A DNA stretch of 64,000 bases, taken from Synechocystis sp. LKSZ1 (lineage in GTDB: Bacteria; Cyanobacteriota; Cyanobacteriia; Cyanobacteriales; Microcystaceae). Under the pieces are notes generated by a model. The model saw nothing but the letters and a program-made list of their open reading frames with translations. It did no database searches and had not been told where the DNA came from. The DNA lies in assembly GCF_040436315.1 (NCBI RefSeq), contig NZ_AP031572.1, positions 3,038,001 through 3,102,000 of the forward strand, read 5' to 3'. A program made the translations under genes and the position numbers. Positions 58,926 through 64,000 of the stretch are shown here, in pieces. Position 1 is the stretch's first letter. Every line of letters begins with the position of its first letter.

Positions 58926-60314
58926 CTACAAGGTAGCGCAGGGTGTTGGAAAACGCAAGGCATGGTTTAAAAATTTTTGTAGGAGGGCCGGTTGGTTACC
59001 GAAATGGACGTGGAGATAGGAAGCCTGAAGCGAGGGACTGTGCCAACCTTCCCTGTGAGGTGGGTCTTGAGGTAATAGACCCCGGAGTTCAAACAGTGGA
59101 GAGTCGGGGGTCGAAATCACGGAGCGATGGAATTCATGACCATAAATCGTTTCTCCAGGGGCTAGCCAGGAGGTAGGGGCCTGTACTTTAACTTTAGCTT
59201 GACGATAGCCGAGACTTAGGCGGGAGGTCATCTGAGCTGTTGTAGGCAAAACCCCGACCAGAGCATGATGCTTTTGCTCTAGATCCACTAGGCCCTGACA
59301 TAAATACATTAGACCACCGCATTCGGCATAGGTGGGCAGGCCTTGCTGGATCAAGCATTTTAGGTGTTGGCGTAGGGAAATATTGGCACTCAGGGCCGCG
59401 GCAAAAATTTCTGGAAAGCCCCCACCGAGATAAATGCCTTGAATACCAGAGGGGAGGTGGCTATCTTGTAAGGGACTGAACGGGATTAGCTCTGCTCCCA
59501 TAGTCTGGAATAAATCTAGATTGTCTTGATAGTAAAAGTTGAAAGCAGAGTCTCGGGCTAAGGCGATCCGGGGACGCTGGGGAAAGATAGCCTTGTCAGG
59601 TAGGGGGTTAATCGTGGCGATGGAGTATTGCGGTGGACGCAGGAGGGGAAGGAGTTTATTCCAATCGAAGCTTTCCTTGGCAAGCTGGGCTAAGCGATCA
59701 AAATAATGAGTTAGCGCAGGGAGTTCATCGGTGGGAATCAGACCCAGGTGCCGGGACACGAGGGTAATGTCGTCCTTCCGAAAAATAGTGCCCAGTATCG
59801 GTACGTCATAAGGTAGCAGGGCCTGTTTTAGAAGCGTGAGATGCCGGGAACTACCGACGCGGTTGAGAATCACGCCAGCTAGAGTAATCTGCGGGTCTAG
59901 GTGACGATACCCGGCCACAATTGCCGCCACAGAACCCGAGAGACGACTGCAGTCAATCACCAAAATGACGGGAAGTTGGAGAAGCCTCGCAAGGTGAGCG
60001 GTAGAAGCGTAATCCCCCAGGCCCTGCCAGGGAATACCATCAAACAGGCCCATGACCCCTTCCACTAGAACAAATTCGGATCCTTGGCTGTGGTGATAAA
60101 AACAGTGTTGGACGTAGGTCTCTGATGTCAGAATTGGGTCTAGATTACGACAGGGTTGGCCCGTGGCCTGGGTATGGAACATGGGGTCTATGTAATCCGG
60201 GCCAACTTTAAAGGATTGTATTTTTGCCTTTTTTTGGGCGAGGTAAGCCAGGATCGCGAGGGTGACGGTCGTTTTGCCTACACCACTACGTTCTCCGGCG
60301 ATGATAACGGCCAT
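58926..60314 (-). CDS. cbiA: Cobyrinic acid a,c-diamide synthase, CbiA/CobB
   Basis: The enzyme amidates cobyrinic acid in cobalamin (pseudocobalamin) synthesis using ATP and glutamine. The 462-residue protein starts at ATG 60314 and has an N-terminal P-loop domain (IIAGERSGVGKTTVTL, KVGPDYIDPMFH, LVEGVMGLFDG) and a class I glutamine amidotransferase-like domain with the nucleophile cysteine in LPTYAECGGLMYL. The start TTG at 60320 is a weaker option. The CobT-like gene at 60943 supports a cobalamin theme in this part of the chromosome. Confidence 0.93.
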   Translation of the reverse strand: MAVIIAGERSGVGKTTVTLAILAYLAQKKAKIQSFKVGPDYIDPMFHTQATGQPCRNLDPILTSETYVQHCFYHHSQGSEFVLVEGVMGLFDGIPWQGLGDYASTAHLARLLQLPVILVIDCSRLSGSVAAIVAGYRHLDPQITLAGVILNRVGSSRHLTLLKQALLPYDVPILGTIFRKDDITLVSRHLGLIPTDELPALTHYFDRLAQLAKESFDWNKLLPLLRPPQYSIATINPLPDKAIFPQRPRIALARDSAFNFYYQDNLDLFQTMGAELIPFSPLQDSHLPSGIQGIYLGGGFPEIFAAALSANISLRQHLKCLIQQGLPTYAECGGLMYLCQGLVDLEQKHHALVGVLPTTAQMTSRLSLGYRQAKVKVQAPTSWLAPGETIYGHEFHRSVISTPDSPLFELRGLLPQDPPHREGWHSPSLQASYLHVHFGNQPALLQKFLNHALRFPTPCATL

Positions 60315-60494
60315 AGGCAAATAAAGACAAGATTATATTTAACAGTCATAGAAAAGGAGATTTCTCACCAGAAGTTGATAGAGGACTCCCCGAAAGGAGA
60401 AGACTGGGGCATTCTAGACGATTCCTAGACCTTAGCTTAGAAGCATCACGTATGATCAATTATAGAAACGCGTTAGCTTGGCCTAGAAACATTC

Positions 60495-60911
60495 ATGGGA
60501 AACGATATTGGTTTTACACACATTGCTCTGCCAGCAAAAAACATTGATCGGAGTATTCGCTTCTACCAACATTATGCCAACATGTCAGTAGTCCATGAAC
60601 GATGGGATCAAGAAACTCAAAAACGAGTCGTCTGGTTGTCTGATAAAACTCGCCCTTTCGTTCTTGTCTTAGTGGAAAACGAAAATCCAACACCTGTACT
60701 GGGGCCATTTGCCCATTTAGGGGTGGGATGCAAGGATCGAGATGAGGTTGATCGCTTGTGCGAGCAAGCGAAACAGGAAGGGACATTAGCCAAGAAAGCC
60801 ACCGATTCTGGTTATCCCATTGGATATTGGGCTTTTATCCATGATCCGGATGGACATGTTTTGGAAGTTTCCTATGGCCAGGAAGTTGGATTGACGGTCG
60901 AACAATCTTAA
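60495..60911 (+). CDS. VOC-family (glyoxalase-like) protein
   Basis: The 138-residue protein has one vicinal-oxygen-chelate fold with two beta-alpha-beta modules: IGFTHIALPAKNIDRSIRFY begins module 1 and AHLGVGCKDRDEVDRLCEQA begins module 2. Metal-ligand candidates are His9, His73-type and Glu near HVLEVSYG. This family includes glyoxalases, dioxygenases and resistance proteins; the substrate is unknown. It is divergent from cbiA and convergent with the CobT-like gene, 31 bp apart. Confidence 0.88.
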   Translation: MGNDIGFTHIALPAKNIDRSIRFYQHYANMSVVHERWDQETQKRVVWLSDKTRPFVLVLVENENPTPVLGPFAHLGVGCKDRDEVDRLCEQAKQEGTLAKKATDSGYPIGYWAFIHDPDGHVLEVSYGQEVGLTVEQS

Positions 60912-60942
60912 GCAAACAGAGAAATACGATAAAATACTTACC

Positions 60943-62103
60943 CTATTCATCACTCGTTCTAAGAGCATAGTATTTGTCTAGTAGAGCTTCGATGGAGCCT
61001 AAAAGCTGGGCCTGATTCCAATCTTGGTAAAGATGGGCCACGATGGCGGCTCCACCGGCCCCGACGCCTTCCTTAACGAAACCTTGTTCGTAGCGTTGTA
61101 GTTGGGGATAACGGGAATCCCTGAAATTAAGCTGAGTTCCGAGCAGAGGGACTGGCGCAAGGGCCTGGGCCAAGCCAATAGTATCTCCCGTTGGATCTTC
61201 CGCAACCCAGCGGGTGGTTCCCACCACAATTTGATCCCAATCTAGAACCAAAGATCGATGGTTAGCGAGGGCTTGAATCAGGGCATAAACCGCTAACATT
61301 TGTGTTCCTCCTGCCAGTAGGACTCCGCTGGAGCAACTGGCGGCAATAGCCATACCGGCACAGGTGATTTGCATGGGATCGCCGACGGCGGCAACCAGGG
61401 CAAAAGGATCATAGACATCTTTTAAATACTGTAATCCCTGCTGAACAATGGCCCATTTTTGCGCGTGGTTACAGGCTGGATGGCTACTGTTGACTTTGCC
61501 GTTGGCCGCAATGCCCAAGGCCGTGAGCAGGGCCAGGGCCGTGGTGGTGCCCCCCACAACACATTCACTAAGGACGAGGTAACTATCGGGATAACGTTGG
61601 GCCAAGGTTTCTCCCCAGGCCAGGCCCTGTTGAAAAAGATGCTGGACAAGGCCTAAGGGCAAGGCCTGACCCGTCGAAACACAACCCGCCGGTTGGCCCC
61701 CAAGGTCAATGGTCGGAATTGAGGGCGTGATAGGGAGGCCGGTATTGAAAACCTGAACTGGAATCTGACAGGCTTCAACCACGGCCCGAGTAATAAAAAC
61801 CGGCGACACCCCCACGGAGAGGGGCGGCAACGGATACTGAGGGGCCGCTTGACAGCCCTGCACTAAAAATTCGGCATCGGCCACAGCCGTATATTGGCGG
61901 TCTTGGGGCGTTAGGCCAGCGGCCGAAATGCCGGGAATCAGACCAGTCTCGGTAAAGCCGAGCAGACAGGCCAAAAGAGGACGGCGATGACGGTAGCGCT
62001 GGATCCAGGCCTGGCCCTGCTCAAACTGCGTATAAACTGTCAACATGCCGTCCGAGAATCCCAATGGGAACTGATTCAATGGAGAGGTATTCGTTAGTTC
62101 CAT
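60943..62103 (-). CDS. CobT-like nicotinate-nucleotide phosphoribosyltransferase (TIGR00303 type)
   Basis: The 386-residue protein has the glycine-rich core of the CobT superfamily: FTETGLIPGISAAGLTPQDR, PSIPTIDLGGQPAGCVS, LVLSECVVGGTTTALALLTA and GDPMQITCAGMAIAASCSSG. It belongs to the separate TIGR00303 group common in cyanobacteria and archaea, which activates the lower axial base of cobamides. The match to canonical CobT is partial, so I give no symbol. It is divergent from the acyl-ACP synthetase gene with only 21 bp between starts. Confidence 0.88.
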   Translation of the reverse strand: MELTNTSPLNQFPLGFSDGMLTVYTQFEQGQAWIQRYRHRRPLLACLLGFTETGLIPGISAAGLTPQDRQYTAVADAEFLVQGCQAAPQYPLPPLSVGVSPVFITRAVVEACQIPVQVFNTGLPITPSIPTIDLGGQPAGCVSTGQALPLGLVQHLFQQGLAWGETLAQRYPDSYLVLSECVVGGTTTALALLTALGIAANGKVNSSHPACNHAQKWAIVQQGLQYLKDVYDPFALVAAVGDPMQITCAGMAIAASCSSGVLLAGGTQMLAVYALIQALANHRSLVLDWDQIVVGTTRWVAEDPTGDTIGLAQALAPVPLLGTQLNFRDSRYPQLQRYEQGFVKEGVGAGGAAIVAHLYQDWNQAQLLGSIEALLDKYYALRTSDE

Positions 62104-62124
62104 TATCCAGCCTCTAATAAGCTC

Positions 62125-64000
62125 ATGGTTGCTTTAATTGATTATTCTGGTATTCAAACTTTGCCGGCTTTTTGGGCGATTGTGGCCCAGAAATTTCCCC
62201 AGGTTTCTGCCATCCAAGACCCCCACGGCAAACCGGCCCTGAATTGGAGCTACACTGAACTCTACGAAAACCTACAACAATTTGCTGCTGGCCTACAGCA
62301 ACTCGGGTTGGCGGCCAACGATAGGATTGCCATTTTCGCCGATAATAGTCCCCGCTGGCTCGTGGCGGATCAAGGAAGCCTCTTGGCCGGGGCCATTAAT
62401 GTAGTGCGTTCATCCCAGGCTGAGCGGGAGGAATTACGCTACATCCTCCAGGACAGCGGCAGTACGGCCCTGATTGTAGAAGATGCCAAAACCCTAGCCA
62501 AACTCCAGTTAACATCGGAGCAATTTCCCCTCAAGTTTGTTGTTTTATTATCGGATGAGGCCCCACCAACGGAAGGCCCTTTCCCTCTGGTTAATTTCCA
62601 ACAGGTGCTAGAACAGGGCCAAGGCCAAACTTTACTTCCTTCTCCCCAGGATGAAAATTCCCTGGCAACTCTCATTTATACGTCGGGAACGACCGGCCAA
62701 CCCAAGGGCGTCATGCTTTCCCACGGCAACCTCCTGCATCAAGTCCGAGAACTCAAGGCGATTCTTCAACCACAACCCGGTGACCGGGTACTCAGTATTT
62801 TGCCCTCCTGGCATTCCTACGAACGCAGTGCGGAATATTTTCTACTGTCCCAGGGCTGTACCCAGATTTATACTAGCATCCGTACCTTCAAAAACGACCT
62901 CAAAAAATTTAAGCCCCAGCACATGGTCGGAGTCCCGCGCCTATGGGAGTCCCTCTACGAAGGCATTCAAAAGCAATTCCGGGAACAATCGGCCCAACAA
63001 CAACGAGTTATTAATTTCTGCTTTACCCTCTCTAAACGTTACATCCTGGCCCGCCGCATTAGCCAAAATCTGAGTTTAGGACATCTCCACCCTTCGGGCA
63101 GTGAAAAAGTCTGGGCCCAATTGCAAACGTTTTTACTAGCGCCGCTCCATGGTCTCGCCGATAAGATTGTGTACCGCAAAATTCGTGCCGCCACCGGCGG
63201 GGAAGTGAAAACCCTAATTAGTGGCGGTGGTTCCCTGGCCCGGCACTTGGATGATTTTTACGAAATTGTTGGTATTCCCTTGCTAGTAGGTTACGGCCTC
63301 ACGGAAACCTCACCGGTCACCAATGCCCGCACACCCCAACGCAACCTCCGCTATTCTGCGGGCCAACCGATTCCCGGCACCGAAATTCGGATTGTCGATC
63401 CCGAAACCCTTCAAGTCCTACAACCGGAACAACGCGGCCTAGTGCTCATTCGTGGCCCTCAAGTCATGCAGGGGTACTATGGTAAACCGGAAGCCACGGC
63501 CAAGGCCATTGACCCAGAGGGCTGGTTTGATAGCGGTGACCTCGGTTGGGTGACGAAACAGGGGGATTTGGTACTAACAGGTCGAGCTAAGGATACGATT
63601 GTGCTGAGCAATGGCGAAAACATCGAGCCGCAACCCATCGAGGATGCTTGTGTCCGTAGTGCCTACATCGATCAAATTATGCTCGTGGGCCAGGATCAAA
63701 AATTCCTCGGGGCCTTGATTGTGCCTAATTTAGAGGCCCTACAGCAGTGGGCCCGACAGAGCAATCTCACGCTCCATCTTGCGGCTCAGGAGGCCTCACC
63801 AACAGACTGGGAGAGTAGTGATTTCTATCGGCCAGAAGTTGTCAATCTCTTCCGAGAAGAATTAAACCGGGAGGTCAAAAATCGGCCAGGCTATCGCGCT
63901 GATGACCAAATTAAGGCCTTCCGTCTGGTACTCGAACCCTTTTCGATGGACAACGGCATGATGACGCAAACCCTTAAAATCAAACGTCCAGTTGTGACCG
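62125..64000 (+). CDS. Long-chain acyl-CoA/acyl-ACP synthetase, 3' end cut off by the window
   Basis: The frame opens at ATG 62125 and is still open at base 64000, giving 625 residues without a stop. It is an ANL-superfamily adenylating enzyme: the P-loop LIYTSGTTGQPKGVMLSHGN, the aromatic-rich ILPSWHSYERSAEYFL, YGLTETSPVTNART, and FDSGDLGWVTKQGDLVLTGRAK followed by LSNGENIEPQPIE. This is the single long-chain acyl-ACP synthetase of cyanobacteria (Aas, slr1609-like), which recycles free fatty acids to acyl-ACP. About 20-40 residues are probably missing at the end. Confidence 0.93.
   Translation, partial: MVALIDYSGIQTLPAFWAIVAQKFPQVSAIQDPHGKPALNWSYTELYENLQQFAAGLQQLGLAANDRIAIFADNSPRWLVADQGSLLAGAINVVRSSQAEREELRYILQDSGSTALIVEDAKTLAKLQLTSEQFPLKFVVLLSDEAPPTEGPFPLVNFQQVLEQGQGQTLLPSPQDENSLATLIYTSGTTGQPKGVMLSHGNLLHQVRELKAILQPQPGDRVLSILPSWHSYERSAEYFLLSQGCTQIYTSIRTFKNDLKKFKPQHMVGVPRLWESLYEGIQKQFREQSAQQQRVINFCFTLSKRYILARRISQNLSLGHLHPSGSEKVWAQLQTFLLAPLHGLADKIVYRKIRAATGGEVKTLISGGGSLARHLDDFYEIVGIPLLVGYGLTETSPVTNARTPQRNLRYSAGQPIPGTEIRIVDPETLQVLQPEQRGLVLIRGPQVMQGYYGKPEATAKAIDPEGWFDSGDLGWVTKQGDLVLTGRAKDTIVLSNGENIEPQPIEDACVRSAYIDQIMLVGQDQKFLGALIVPNLEALQQWARQSNLTLHLAAQEASPTDWESSDFYRPEVVNLFREELNREVKNRPGYRADDQIKAFRLVLEPFSMDNGMMTQTLKIKRPVVT

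Overview
This window is chromosomal DNA of a cyanobacterium. The evidence is a set of lineage-specific genes: ndhB, the 29-residue cytochrome b6f subunit gene petN, the 31-residue photosystem I subunit gene psaM, pxcA, vipp1, an Flv3-type flavodiiron gene, a CmpR-like regulator, a LabA-like gene, an SLH-domain porin, and DUF3082, DUF3370, DUF2555 and CPP1-like proteins. Most of the DNA is of moderate GC with very frequent GGCC and CAGGGCC/GGCCCTG strings. I did not notice HIP1 octamers. I cannot name the species. I saw no rRNA, tRNA, CRISPR array, complete insertion sequence or prophage.

Layout. 1-4.4 kb: end of an unknown membrane protein gene, ndhB, a secreted metallophosphoesterase, petN with a tiny membrane-protein gene, and a membrane protein. 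4.4-8.0 kb: an accessory island with an antitoxin-like gene broken by a 114-bp in-frame tandem duplication, a degenerate gene fragment, an AT-rich glycosyltransferase-methyltransferase fusion gene, and a small gene pair. 8.3-13.2 kb: an APC-type permease and a P-type ATPase whose motifs resemble the Na+/K+-ATPase class. 13.2-23.2 kb: purH, a HAD hydrolase, a CPP1-like protein, ligA, a helicase-like protein, pxcA and an AGE-family epimerase. 23.2-28.4 kb: a sucrose operon (SPS-like glycosyltransferase, sucrose synthase, sucrose-phosphate phosphatase) behind a leader of about 530 bp. 28.4-29.4 kb: a small nucleotidyltransferase cassette between 103-bp direct copies of the ribBA leader. 29.4-37.6 kb: ribBA, a PLP decarboxylase, a large diguanylate cyclase, a cupin and an ammonium transporter. 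37.7-49.7 kb: a MITE-like repeat, the cmpR-like gene, psaM, a pentapeptide-repeat protein, HNH and LabA-like proteins, metG, fur, a compact S13 peptidase, a PhzF-like protein, DUF proteins and coaBC. 49.6-64 kb: thioredoxin, a second diguanylate cyclase, vipp1, flv3, coaX, a J-protein, cysK, the porin, a tiny ORF with a near-ideal Shine-Dalgarno, cobyrinate synthase, a VOC protein, a CobT-like protein, and a truncated long-chain acyl-CoA/ACP synthetase.

The genes are mostly photosynthetic housekeeping: electron transport and its protection (ndhB, petN, psaM, flv3, vipp1, pxcA), carbon and nitrogen supply (cmpR-like, amt, sucrose genes), cofactors (ribBA, coaBC, coaX, cobalamin genes) and c-di-GMP signalling. 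The most unusual items are the P2C-like ATPase, the cassette bounded by ribBA-leader duplications, the in-frame tandem duplication that makes its own stop codon, the 23-codon ORF downstream of cbiA, and a porin leader with a perfect match to the conserved core of the sRNA Yfr1.
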